Positions 32,325 through 43,400 of a DNA stretch of 64,000 bases are shown here, piece after piece; position 1 is the stretch's first letter, and every line of letters begins with the position of its first letter. The position numbers and the translations under genes were made by a program. The notes beneath the pieces were generated by a model that saw nothing but the letters and a program-made list of their open reading frames with translations, searched no databases and was not told where the DNA came from. This DNA is from Heloderma charlesbogerti (taxonomy: Eukaryota; Chordata; Lepidosauria; Squamata; Helodermatidae), in NCBI GenBank assembly GCA_026122225.1, contig JANEZZ010002061.1, positions 434,001 through 498,000 of the forward strand, in the 5' to 3' direction.

Positions 32325-32742
32325 AGAAGCAAGAGTCCCGCAAAGGAGGCGATCTAAGGAGATGAAGGTCTTTAGGCTTGGTCTGCTCCTATGGCAGTAA
32401 GAGGCAGTAGAGATGGGACTATACCACTTCAATCTGCAGGTGAGAGATGCCATTTTTGAATGCTCTCCTATGGTAAAAGACAACAAAACCCTCCCTAGTA
32501 GTAAAAATAAATCAGTACCCCTTAAATATTAGGGAGTCAGATTCTAGTGTTCCATTTGCACTGTGCTTTTAACGAAGGGGAACATTCAAAAGTGCGATTT
32601 CCCCCACCTGTAATCTGAAGTGGTACAATCCATTCTACCACCTCCACAGTCTAGCACCAATAATTGCGATCTCATTCTGATGCCTGTGCAGACTAGAGCC
32701 CTCATCAGAAATTAGCTTCCAAGTAGGGTAGCACTTTGTATA

Positions 32743-33194
32743 ATCAAAGCTATGGTTTTGCCAGGAGCAACGTATGGCTGTGAGAGCTGGACTATAAGGA
32801 AGGCTGAGCGCCGAAGAATTGATGCCTTCAAACTGTGGTGCTGGAGAAGACTCTTACAAGTCTCCTGGACTGCAAGGTCAAATCAGTCCATCCTAAAGGA
32901 AATCAACCCTGACTGCTCATTGGAAGGACAGATACTGAAACTGAAGCTCAAATATTTTGGCCACCTAATGCGAAGAGAAAACTCCCTGGAAAAGACCCTG
33001 ATGCTGGGAAAGATTGAAGGCAAAAGGAGAAGGGGACGGCAGAGGATGAGATGGCTAGACAGCATCACCAATGCAATGAATATGAACCTGAGCACGCTCT
33101 GAGAGAGAGCGGAGGACAGGAGGGCCAGGCATGCTGTGGTCCATGGGGTCATGAAGAGTCGGACACGACTTAACGACTGAACAACAACAACAAG
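32743..33194 (+). repeat. Bov-B (RTE clade) LINE 3' end
   Basis: 5'-truncated at TCAAAGCTATGGTTTTGCC. It encodes the RTE C-terminus, YGCESWTIRKAERRRIDAF, FGHLMRRE and GKRRRGRQRMRWLDSITN (32752-33102). It ends GAGTCGGACACGACTTAACG and ACTGAACAACAACAACAA, the diagnostic Bov-B 3' tail. The open frame is intact from the truncation to the stop, so the insertion is fairly young. Only the endpoint of ORF2 is present, so it cannot move by itself. Confidence 0.93.
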
Positions 33195-33211
33195 GGAAGC
33201 ACTTGCACATC

Positions 33212-33427
33212 ACCAGTGTGGTGTAGTGGTTAGAGTGTTGGACTGAAGCTCAGGAGACCCAGGTTCTAGTCCCGACTAAGCCATGAATCTCAGAGTGACT
33301 TTGGGCCAGATCCTGACACTCAGCCTAACCTACCTCTCGGGGTTGTTGTGAGGAGAAAGTGGAGAGGAGGAGGTCCATGTAACCTGCCTTGAGTACAAGA
33401 ATGGGGGAAAGGCAGAAAATAAAAACA
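33212..33427 (+). repeat. MIR-like tRNA-SINE, near full length
   Basis: Head AGTGTGGTGTAGTGGTTAGA, tRNA B-box remnant GGTTCTAGTCC, core CTCGGGGTTGTTGTGAGGAG, tail GGCAGAAAATAAAAA. It stands right next to the Bov-B end. Confidence 0.85.
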
Positions 33428-34780
33428 GGATTTGCCCAATCCCAAAAAGGGGATATGAATTTGCATATGGTAATTTACATGTAGATATGCAAGTTTATAC
33501 ATAATTACTGGAATTTAAAAAGAAATACAATACAATTCACTAAAGTAGTAAAATGTTTGACCGGGTGACCTGTGTGCATGCTGATCTGCTGTCTAGGTGC
33601 TGCTGATGGGCAAATTCTCAAGGCCCCTGCTGTTGTTGTTGTTATGTTCACCTCCAAAAAGCCTTCAGTTTGTCTTGTCTTCTGCCTGATTAGCCTCACC
33701 TGCTCTTCCACCTACCTCAGATAGCAGGATGCCTTGGGTCTGTTCATGAATGTAGCCTCCACGGCCAGGCCAGCTTGCCTGCCCACCAAGGGAATTTTTC
33801 GTGGGGTGAAGTACTTTTTTAAAAAAGACTTGGCATATATAAAATATACAAAAATGTACAGCGTAGCATAATATTTTCTGTATATGTAATTTAAAACATG
33901 ATTTTAAGCACAAGCAAAATGGCTTGCTAGTTTTTTCTTTTAAGGGTTCAGGTTTCACCATGGTTGGGACAAAAACGACAGTACAGATCTTAAAGACTTG
34001 AAGATTTATTGCACTCTAAACATCAGACACTGGCAGGGGAGAGCAGGAAGTGTGGAACATGGTTGTATGTGCCTCAGATCTGCCATTCGTAATTTGGCAT
34101 CTTCACTCTTTCTTGCAGGTGGGACTGGGAGGCTTACATTCTATCCCCCCCCCCCCACACACACACATGTACTACAGGCTTCCAGTAAAAAAAGGCCCGA
34201 AGTGAAAGCATGTAACAAAAGATGGTGAGGTGAATGCGCTTCCGCACCTTGGATAGCTCCTTTAGAGTTCTGACTGAAACCCGGAGCGGATTCACCGTTC
34301 CACTGACTTTGGAGCCACCAGCCTCCCCTGCACAATCAGGTGCCAAGAGAGTATCGGCTGCTTAATAGCTCCTGCTTATTTTGTCTCTCCTCCTCCTCCT
34401 CCTACCCTGCTGCTATACACAGCTGCTGCCAATAGCTAAGATGCTCATCCAGCCAAACAGCCACCTGAAAAGGTTCCCTCTGTGGATGCCAGCAGAGTCC
34501 CCCCACCCCCAACCAATCAAATTTCACAAGCATGCAGCATCCAATGCACAATCCTAGATTTTTACTGAACAAGCATGACTCCGGATGTCTGTCTGGATAC
34601 AAGCTTAAAAGGAGAACAGCACAGTATCGTGAAGGAATCTGACCACTCTTCTACCCCCATGCAATCAAACAAGCCATGGAGTGGGGAGGGAGTGGGCATG
34701 TGTATCACCATCCCAACTGGCTCCACCCCCAGGCCTTATGTGCATTCTTTGAGCACATGGTAGAGGCTAATTTCTGAAGG
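33428..34780. other. Intergenic spacer between SRF and CUL9, no gene
   Basis: No coding or clear repeat signal apart from a decayed fragment at about 33975-34050 (TCTTAAAGACTTGAAGATTT) and a C/CA run at 34145-34167. Confidence 0.5.
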
Positions 34781-34784
34781 TTTT

Positions 34785-35300
34785 TGTTTTTAAATTATTT
34801 TTATTGAGAAATTACAACAAAAGAGAAAAAATAGAAGAAAAAGAAATTCATAGATTTGTATATATCCATATCAGTTAATACATATGAAAGGCATATATAT
34901 AAAAATATAACTTTCTGGCAATTATACATAAACATCAACAGAAGCAGACCAGATATTGCAATAAGTATTCATTTGAAAGTGGTGTCTATACACCACCCAT
35001 CCAAATACAGAAGTGTTGTGAGGTCCTCAGTCATAGGAGGTGAGCATTTATCCTTCCAATTTTGTAATACCGGTCTTTTGGCTCTCAAAATGGTGCAGAG
35101 AATCCATTTACGCTCACCATTCGTTAATTTCCAGGAAGCAAGTAGGTAATTTAAAAGAGCAGGTACATCGGCAAATATGAAAAATTGTTCCAGTACAAAT
35201 GTATCCATATAATAACCTCCTCCCCAAAATAAGCACCTACTGGACATTGCCAAAACATACGTTTAAAAGAAGCATTCATATTTCTGAAGAGGGTTAATGC
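34785..35300 (-). repeat. L1 LINE 3' end (ORF2 C-terminus and 3' UTR), minus strand
   Basis: On the reverse strand an open segment with LTNGERKWILCTILRAKRPV, LQNWKDKCSPPMTEDL and LLYLDGWCI fits the C-terminal part of L1 ORF2 (the AAR...NWK...PP region). It is followed by a T/A-rich 3' UTR ending CAATAAAAATAATTTAAAAA. Confidence 0.75.
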
Positions 35301-35535
35301 CACAGAATTCAGCACAGGCAGTGGAGAGAAAGCAAACTCTTTTTACTTAGAAATCCAAATGCTACAAATTAGAGCAGAAATACATGTTATCTTGGGAAAG
35401 GCTCCAGTTCTCAAACGTCTCCTGGTATGATGCAAAGGCGTTTTCTCAGAAAATTGGAAAGTGCGGAAGTGCTTAGCCTTGCCTAGGAATTTTTCTCCTT
35501 GGCACTGGCCTCCATTCCCCCCTGCCCCACCAAGC

Positions 35536-35845
35536 AGGAGTGAGGAACCTCAGGCCTAGGGGCCAAATCTGGGTCTCCAGAGGGCCATACCCACTTCCCC
35601 TGCCCCGCCCACAATTGTTTGGTGGCTTCCTGGCTTTTGTGCAGTTTTTTCCCCATTCTAAAAGGCCAACATGCCTCTCCTAAGGCTTCATTACAGCCAG
35701 TAAGAGCTTTCAGATACCATATGCTGGTATTTTGTGTATTTTTGCCCCCATCCCTTTTGCCCCCTTTGCCTTCAGCCAAGGCCAAGAGCTTCTCCAAAAC
35801 TGAATTCAGTCCTTGGGTCCCCCACCCAAGCCCTAGATGGCCTAC
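35536..35845 (-). repeat. Dispersed repeat family X (copy 4), minus strand
   Basis: GTTTGGTGGCTTCCTGGCTT, CTAAAAGGCCAACATGCCTC, CCAGTAAGAGCTTTCAGATA and CTTCTCCAAAACTGAATTCA match copy 3 in the same order. Confidence 0.6.
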
Positions 35846-35927
35846 AGCCTATAGGGCGGCCAAATGCAAAAGAGGACAAGGCTTCTGCACATAGTTTACA
35901 TAGTTGTGTAAAAAGGGGTAGCTTAAG

Positions 35928-36305
35928 AACATAAGAAGAGCCCTGCTGGATCATACCAAGGGTCCATCTGGTCCAGTTTCTGTTCACACAGTGGCCAACC
36001 AGCTGCCCACGAGAAACCCACAAGCAGCCACAAGTGCCATAGCACCCTCCCGCCCATGTTCCCCAGCAAGTGGTGCACATAGGCTCACTGCGTCTGGTAC
36101 TGGGGGTAGCGCATAGCCATCAGGACTAGCAGCCACTGTCGGCCTTCTCCAGGAATTGGTCTAAGCCCCTCTTAACGCCATCCAAACTGGTGGCCGTCAC
36201 TACATCCTGTGGAAGCGAATTCCCTAGTTACACACACTATGTACCGTGGGAAGAAGCCCTTCCTTTTACCTGTCCTGAATCCCCCACCAATCAGCTTCAT
36301 GGGAT
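35928..36305 (-). repeat. CR1 LINE 3' fragment, minus strand, abutting the CUL9 CpG island
   Basis: Reverse complement of the CR1 3' region (AAGAGCCCTGCTGGATCATA, GTTCACACAGTGGCCAACCA, CATCCTGTGGAAGCGAATTC, CCACCAATCAGCTTCATGGG). It ends about 75 nt before the G+C rise. Confidence 0.85.
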
Positions 36306-36771
36306 GACCCCGGGTTCAAGCCACTATTGAAGGTGCAGGAGCCCTGTCCTCCTTCGCATCCGACCGCTGTAGCAGTCTGCCCTCGCTCACAGACTGCAGG
36401 GCCTGCCCATGCTGGCTGGGAGTCGCGGGGCTCCCCCCCCCGCGCCCCCAAACATGCCTAGGGTTGCACCCAAGTCCAGGTCTAAAATTACCGAGCTGCG
36501 CCGCTGCTCCCAGGTAAGCGTGGGCCGGAGGCGGCTGTCACAGGGCCCGTGCATCGTGCATAACTGCGGGAAGGGGAAGGAGCCGCCAAGCCGGCGCGGC
36601 CCGCGTCCACCTCGGCTCGCAAGGCTACGGCAGCGGCTCCGTGGGGACGGCCGGCGAGCCCCGCACGTCCGCGCCCCTCCCTTCCCTGCATCCGGACTGT
36701 CCCTCGGAGGCATCCGTAGAAGAGCCGCCGGGCGAAAGGGCTGGGGCCCCGCGCGCCCGCCACGGAGCTCT

Positions 36772-36783
36772 TGCGCATGCGCG
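36772..36783. promoter_or_regulatory. NRF-1-like site in the CpG-island core
   Basis: TGCGCATGCGCG matches the NRF-1 consensus (YGCGCAYGCGCR) at every position and is palindromic. It sits about 85 nt upstream of the splice donor TAG/GTAACG at 36866/36867, a usual distance for a core-promoter NRF-1 site to a first exon. Confidence 0.6.
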
Positions 36784-36789
36784 CCAGTC

Positions 36790-36866
36790 ACCCGGAACCT
36801 GTGGAGCGGCTGAAGTGGCCGGGAAGAGGCGGAGGCGGCGCGGCGGCGTCCTCGGTGGTTGTGTAG
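36790..36866 (+). other. CUL9: Candidate CUL9 noncoding exon 1 (donor at 36867)
   Basis: Sequence downstream of the NRF-1-like site ends TTGTGTAG before GTAACG. An exon ending here would join the acceptor at 47767/47768, 14 nt upstream of the CUL9 ATG. A second donor (CAG before GTAAGC at 36514) lies further upstream and could mark an alternative first exon. The 5' boundary is a guess. Confidence 0.4.
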
Positions 36867-37330
36867 GTAACGGGCTCGCGATGCGTGAACGGGCTCTCGT
36901 CCTCCCTGCCCCCCCGGCCCTCCTCCCGCCGCTTCCGTCCGGGGCGGCCCCCGCTGAGCGGCCTTCAGCGCTGGACCGTCCCCGCGCCGCGCCTCCGGGG
37001 CTTGGCGCGGGCGTCGGCCGCCCTTTCCGCCCCTCCTCTCCCGCGGCCTCGTTTTCCCGCTGAAGAGGGGAAGCCGCCCAGCCAGGCGTGGCGGCCCGCC
37101 CGCCGCCCCTCGCGCTTCCGCCCGCCCGCGCGCCCCGCGCCCCGCCGGCGCTTCTCCGTCCCCTCACCGCCCGCCCCCGGCGAGGGCGGGGACGGCGCGA
37201 CGGGCTCAGACGCCTCGTGGAGGGGACTTAACAGGCTCCTCCTGCCGGCGGGGCGCGAGTTGGGGGTTTCCCTTGGAGGGAAGGTCGGAGAGGGGCCGTG
37301 TGGAAGGGTTCAGTCGAAAACGGAAGAGCC

Positions 37331-38090
37331 GAGTCACGACAAAACCAGTTGTTGTTTTTTTCCCCCCCTTAGAACAATTTCGGTTGGTATATTTATGGAA
37401 ATCCGTTCCTCCCCCGAAATCGGTGATAAAGTGTTGCTTCTTAAAAAAGAAAAGAAAAAAAAAGCGCACACGCGCACACCCTGCTCCAAAACGGAACCTG
37501 AATAGAATGCAAGCATTTTAAATAGGAAACGTGTGTGTGTGGGGGGAGAGGGTTTAGGTTGCAATCCTGTATACACTTAGTGGGAGGTACACCCCACTGA
37601 GCTTAGAGGGGCTTACTTTTGAGTAGATATGTGTCACTGTTAATAAATCATACTCTAAAGCGCAACAACTGCATGACCCTCTCTCAAATTATGTGCAATT
37701 AATTAAACCCTGCTTTTCTACAGAAAAGGAAAAGGCATTGAGGAAAATACTTGACTCCCGGGGACAAGCTTATAAAATATGACACAATAAGTAATATGTT
37801 GTATGTCTTATTGTGGTACATGATTAATGTTGCTGACTTGTTGCTGACTTGATTGGCCAAACAGTATGGATGTCTGTTTTCCATCACATAGAGAAATATG
37901 CCCTCCCTCCAATTATGTGCTTTGATTCTGGAAAGTTCAGGGCACTTAGCTCACAATCCACCACACTTAGTCTTCAAGTACATGATTCTGCTTAGTATCC
38001 TTGTATGTGCATTGTATGACATACAAATGCATTAATATCACAGTTACCCCCTGGGGCAGGATCCAGCATTGTCACTCTGTGCTGGTTTTT
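37331..38090. other. CUL9 intron 1, AT-rich, no gene
   Basis: Contains an element start with GGTTGCAATCCTGTATACAC (about 37558-37650), the same terminal motif as 18210; otherwise nothing recognised. Confidence 0.45.
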
Positions 38091-38097
38091 TTAAAAT

Positions 38098-39900
38098 CTA
38101 TTTCTATTTTATTTTATTTTATTTTTATAAATGAAATAAACGCTACCAACAACATAATCAGAATCTTCAGTTTCCAACATTAACAGTATTCTGAGGGGGC
38201 AAAAAGGGAGGATAGCAAAAGAAGGACAAGGAAAAAAAAAGGATTATATTAAACTTCAGTAAGAATAAACCAAATATCCAAATATAAGTCACATTGCAGA
38301 TTATACCTATATAGCATTCTTCCAAAGATTGCAAGTACTGTTAAATCTTCAGTCCACTACACTACAAATGGTAAACCTTATCTTTCAGTATCATAATCTT
38401 AGTCTTATAGCAAAGGAATGGGAGCAAACAATCCATACCATTCAGTTAATGCATATTAATAAACATTAAAGGTTTAGCCAACAAGAAATAGTAATAGTAA
38501 TCCTGTAATGATATTAATAATATTGGGGGGGAAGTTTAAGAAAAAGATAAAAAAAGCAAATCATTATATTTTAAGTAATATATCTACAAATATATTTATA
38601 TGTGTACACACACACACACAAATAGGTATTTTATTACAATATAACAAAAAAGGAGAAAGAAAACAAAAATATGCAAACATTTACTCTGGCATACTGCCTA
38701 GACATCTTATCAGCTATTGCCGAAACAGCACTTCAGAAGAACAGTAAAGATGGCTAAGTTCCAACTCTGGAGGCTGAGAGAGTTGGTGCCCTTGTTTTAA
38801 TTTTAATACCAATTAAAAATGATTCTGCAGCATCAGGATCCAAAAATCTTTTCACCGGGCCTTCAAAAAGAATGCAAAATGTAGCCGGATATTTAATACA
38901 ATATTGCAGGTTAATTTGCTTTGCCAAACTTCTCACCTTGGTGAATTGCCTTCTTCTGTCAGCGATTTCTTTAGTATAATCAGGAAAGAGCATAATATTG
39001 TCATTTGCTGGCCCACACCGAAGTTCACCTCGTTCTCTTGCCAGACGCATAAGATAATTTTTTTAGAGACTCATGAAAATTGAACAATAACAGTCCCAAA
39101 AATCCCTTTAGTGCCATGTATTGAACCAGGAACACAATATGCATGCTCAGTATCAAGTAAAAAATCAGATGGTAAAGCAAATAGTTCATGCAAAAGTTTA
39201 TCCATAAATTCAGCCAAACCTATATCAGTAGCCACGTCTTTAATATCAAGGATATGTAGATTCGCTGCACGTGTGAAGGCCTCCAATTGAGAAATTCGAG
39301 CAGACAAAATATGATGAGATGCTTCCATGGCCGTTTCATGAGCAGTAACCCAATCTTCGAGAGCATTAACCTTCAATTCCATCTTTTGAAAAGAGATATT
39401 AATTAACTCCACAACCCCTGAAGGGCGATAATTGAGTCCTGGATTGTTTCAAGTTTCTTTGACTGCTCTAGTAGCTGAGAAGACATAGTTTTTATCAAAG
39501 CAAGCAACTCCTTTTCATCTCGGGCATTTCTAGAAACCTTTGCCAGGGGAGCAATTGGGGGGGTAGGTGACGTTCTCAAGCCTTTCTTTTTTTCCGTTGG
39601 TATTGCCATCCTCCACTTTCAAAAGCACAACAAGCAAGTATAATTGCAGAAACAAAAACAAACAAACAGATTTAATTACAAGTCCTCAGATATTGCTGGT
39701 AGTTTAAATTCAGAAATACTATCTGGAGCCATTTGTCCTTATGTCTCCTAATCGCTTAGGAGTTTCAAACAGCATTCAGTAGATGACACTCCGGCGTCTA
39801 ATCTTAGATTTCAGCCCCTCTGTTTCTCCACAGAAGCAGCTGTTCTTCCAAGATTTCATCCTGATGGTACTGTAAGCTTCCCCTTTTAATTCCAGGGGAA
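38098..39900 (-). mobile_element. L1-like element with ORF1 but no ORF2 (half-LINE-like), broken
   Basis: On the reverse strand: a 5' region (39610-39900); then an ORF1 start at 39609 (MAIPTEKKKGLRTSPTPP); a coiled-coil-like segment (LLALIKTMSSQLLEQSKKLE); an RRM-like region (AANLHILDIKDVATDIGLAE) in 39071-39412; and the L1 ORF1 C-terminal domain (NIMLFPDYTKEIADRRRQF, then YPATFCILFEGPVKRFLDPD) in 38754-39050. Stops or frameshifts separate the three pieces at about 39405 and 39060. After ORF1 only about 650 nt of T/A-rich 3' UTR-like sequence follows, ending in an A-rich tail (38105-38142), with no ORF2 text. It is either an internally deleted L1 or a HAL1-type lineage. It lies in CUL9 intron 1. 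Confidence 0.78.
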
Positions 39901-40044
39901 GATAAAAAGGTTTCTCAACCTTTTCAGAACTGTTTGAGATAAGCAACCTGTGGAGCTCCGCAAGTCACATCAGGACACCATGGCTCCAACCGGATTGGTT
40001 TTGCCTTTGAAACCTGATAATAACAATTAACATGGATTATCACA

Positions 40045-40185
40045 GCCTTCCCCAACTTGGTGCCCTCCAGATGTGATGGACTACAACTCCCATAATTCCC
40101 AGCCAGCATGGCTAGAGGTCATGTTGGCTGGGAATTATGGGAGTTTAGTCCAACAATATGGAGGGCACCAGACTGAGAAACACTG
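40045..40185. repeat. Palindromic MITE-like element, both tips present
   Basis: CAGCCTTCCCCAACTTGGTG, CTACAACTCCCATAATTCCC, then GGGAATTATGGGAGTTTAGT and GGAGGGCACCAGACTGAG. A shorter relative is at 40322-40432. Confidence 0.8.
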
Positions 40186-40432
40186 GATTATTTTATAGCT
40201 GTTCTCTTTAGTGTGCAAAATATACACATACATTATCTTGGTAATCCTTACAAGAAACATGTGTGGTAGGCTGTTGTAGCTATTCATAGAGGCCTGAGAG
40301 AATACTGTCTAGCTCACAGTTAGGCAACTTGGTGCCCTCCAAAACTGTTATAAGTCTTTACGGCCAGTGCTCATTGATTATGGGAGTTGAAGTCTAAAAC
40401 ATCGGAAGGGTGCCAAGTTGCCTACCCCTGGC

Positions 40433-43400
40433 CTAGCTTAAGACCACCTAGTGAATTCATTGAGTTGAGTTCTGAATCAGGAAGATTCCTGGGCCACAAC
40501 TCATCTTCTTAATCATGACAGTATGCCTGATAAGCATGTATCAAAATAAAAAAGAAGTGGTATCCTCTCTGTAAACATAAATTTACATAGAAAGACACTG
40601 CAGTTTGCCATCTGCTTTGGAGCAGGAAGTGGTAGTATTCTATGGCTACTCAAGAGCAAGTACTTTGTGGATTGCAGTGGTTATGGTGCACCAGGGATGG
40701 CTAATTTCATTCTTATGTAGCTTCCTTTTTTTGTTTGAATCCCCAGTGTCTACTGATGGGCAAAACAGGTTCTCTTTAACAGTTACGGTTTACGTAATTT
40801 GTGATAAGTGAGTATGCAGTATTGTTTAAGAATGTTAATTAATTAATTGTAAGGCATGCTTTGCTGGATCAGACCAGACCCACGTAGTTTACCATTCTTT
40901 GAAGGGTCCCACCAACCAGACGATGTAGGGTGGTCCACCATGGCCTATGTTTTGTTCATACTTAGAGTAAACTACTCCTAGTTCTCTTTGAGCCAGTAAC
41001 TTGAGAAGAAAATCCGCAGGAGAAGAATTCCACACAGGATATTAATCAATTTCCAAGAAAATGTGGCACTGAGAAATGTTTTTCTGTGTGCCCATGAAGT
41101 CCCTTTTATTCTAGGAAATTAACAGTGTTTTTGCAGCACTTATTGTTCTGTTGGCATGACTTTATTGCATTCTGAACATAAGTGAATTGAGATCAGCTAA
41201 ACCTAGGTTTGGTAAGAGGTTGTCTTTGAATGAACCCACTGATAATGTGGCATGGGTGAAATGTAGAGTGATGGAAGCACAGATTTGGAGCAGGGCTATA
41301 AGGAATCTGCCAAGCCTTCAGTGCAAAAGCATTATTAATTGGGGTTAGCTGAGCAGACGTTAAGAAAATACTGGGCAGACTTATTTATGAGGTCATTTTA
41401 AGTGAAAGTATGAAGAATTCTATATACCAAAAGACAATGTGGCAGAACGTGATGGGCAGTGGATTTAGTGGAGGCTTTATATGAGGGCAGCTTTTTTCTT
41501 TGGTTGCTGGATGTTGAAGAATGAGGACTGGAGGTGCTAGAAAAGGGAGTAGTCATGTTTAGCCCAGAATGAGAATTGTCATATTGCTGGTAGAAGGGTT
41601 CAGGCCAGTTCCAAAAAAGACAGTTTCAAAGAAGATAAGCAGCCAAGAGAGAAATGTTGGTTTTGATCAAGCTTTGATGTCAGGCATAGAGCTATCTTGC
41701 TCCCTATCCAGCAGGTTTACAAGTAGCAAATAGATGGATATGTCAGGTGTGAGGGAAAGGTCAGGAACTGACACATATGAGTATTGGGTATGAGGAAGAG
41801 GGGATTCAAATGATAGTGTGAGGAACTAGTGTGTGGGTAGCTAATGTGGCTCAGGAAAAAATTAATAAAGAAGTAGAAGGGCCTAAAGTAAGAGAGGGAG
41901 TCTTTCTGCCCATTAGAGAGGAGGAAAGGTGTCCTGCATAGTGAGCAGCACAGCAGAAAACCCAAATGCACATGAATGTGAGGAGAAGACAAAGGGCGTC
42001 AACAACAGATGTGCTTGTGATCTGGTGCCAGTTTATGGATGTTGTAGAATGGAGGCCGGGCTTGAGTGAGGCAGAGGACCTCTTATCCCAGTATTCTACA
42101 CAGCAGAATGAAACTTGAATTCATTTGGATGAAATGTGCAGAATGGGGCGGGGTAGTAATATTGACAAATCAGAATTGGGTTGATGGAACTGTAGGTGGC
42201 AATGACTAAGGTTTAAATATGGTAAGATAAATGATCCCAGCAAGGGAAAGGTTACTAAACTTGAAGTGTGAAAAAAAGCATTGGAATGCACTACAGAGAA
42301 TTGGGTGGAGCACACTGCTGAGGGTTACTCTGAATAGAAGACAGACAAGCATGGAGATCATAGTGTGTAAGTGCTGAGAGATCATTGCTGTTGGTGAGGA
42401 GAACTTTAAAACAACAACAACAACCAGCAACACATGATTCTTGCAAAATTGAGGTCAGAGCAAATAATCTGAAAAGATCTAACTGGTTAATTTTTTATAG
42501 GCCTGTATCATACTGGGGTATACGCATGGGCTAGGCCATGGCACGTCTGTTCTGTCTTTGAGGTAAAGAAGCCATTGCAAATAATCCTAGTGTGAAGCAA
42601 ATTCTTTCCTCTGCTGATCAGACAATAAAGGAGAGAGGTAGCTGCAGAGAGAAGGGAGAACAGTGTGGTAGAAGCCAGGATTAACTGGGCCTGTAGGAAT
42701 GGGAATGGAGGCAATGCTAGTTGTCAGCATTAATGGAAGTTCGTACGAATAATTAATTCACAGTTTTAGGGTATAGGGGATACCCTCAGTGCTATGGGGA
42801 CATACCTCATGGCTTTCTGTGCTGCTGTTTTATCCACTTAATGCCAGAGTGGATTGACTTAAATCAAGGCATTTTAAATCAGTGATTTAAATCACCAAAA
42901 TATATTAAGTTAATAAATTAACTTAACAATAAGTTAAGTATTGAATTTTTGTTTATATATGTCATAAACAGTGGTGCACATCTGACCATTAAAACATGTT
43001 AGTTTACAACTAAGTAGTTATTATTTACACGTTTTCATTCTTACATCTCTTACATCACTGTTTCACTGTTACATCACCTTTGTTCCATCTTGCATCTGGT
43101 TGACCCATTTCGCACACCACAAACAATCTGTCGTTTATTGACCATGGGTTGTTTGGGAGTGCACAGGAGCGAGTATACTGGATCTTGACCACTCACCCAC
43201 AGTTTCTCATTGCCACATGTTTTGGGGATGAGGAGAGAGAAGGAGGATGAGGCATATGAACCTGAGTTCGTGGAACCCTGAAAAGGGAGGCTGTGAAGGG
43301 CTTGTGATGTCTGAATATACCACTAATTTCCTTCGATCCTGTCAAGTAGAGAAGGGGAAAATGCAGACAGGTTCTCTCCCATTTTTTTTCTGGAGAGATG

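Larger units (their letters stand above)
36380..37330 (+). promoter_or_regulatory. CUL9: CpG island, probable CUL9 promoter
   Basis: Composition switches abruptly here to very high G+C with dense CpG, unlike the AT-rich flanks. It contains an NRF-1-like palindrome TGCGCATGCGCG (36772-36783), an ETS-like CCGGAA just after it, several GGCGG (Sp1-like) boxes, and no TATA box. Its position between the SRF 3' end and the first CUL9 coding exon, on the same strand, makes a CUL9 promoter the simplest reading. In human the two genes are also adjacent, with CUL9 starting close behind SRF. Reading frames in the island overlap on both strands and look like GC-rich artefacts. Confidence 0.8.

Noticed and set aside
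36385..37520. Many long overlapping frames of 80-206 codons on both strands
   Set aside because: Stop codons are rare in the GC-rich CpG island; composition is Arg/Pro/Ala-rich in all frames and none matches a known protein.
41717..42714. Series of Leu/Ser/Phe-rich minus-strand frames as a membrane protein gene
   Set aside because: Purine-rich plus-strand text gives hydrophobic reverse frames; frames are short, unlinked by splice sites and without similarity.
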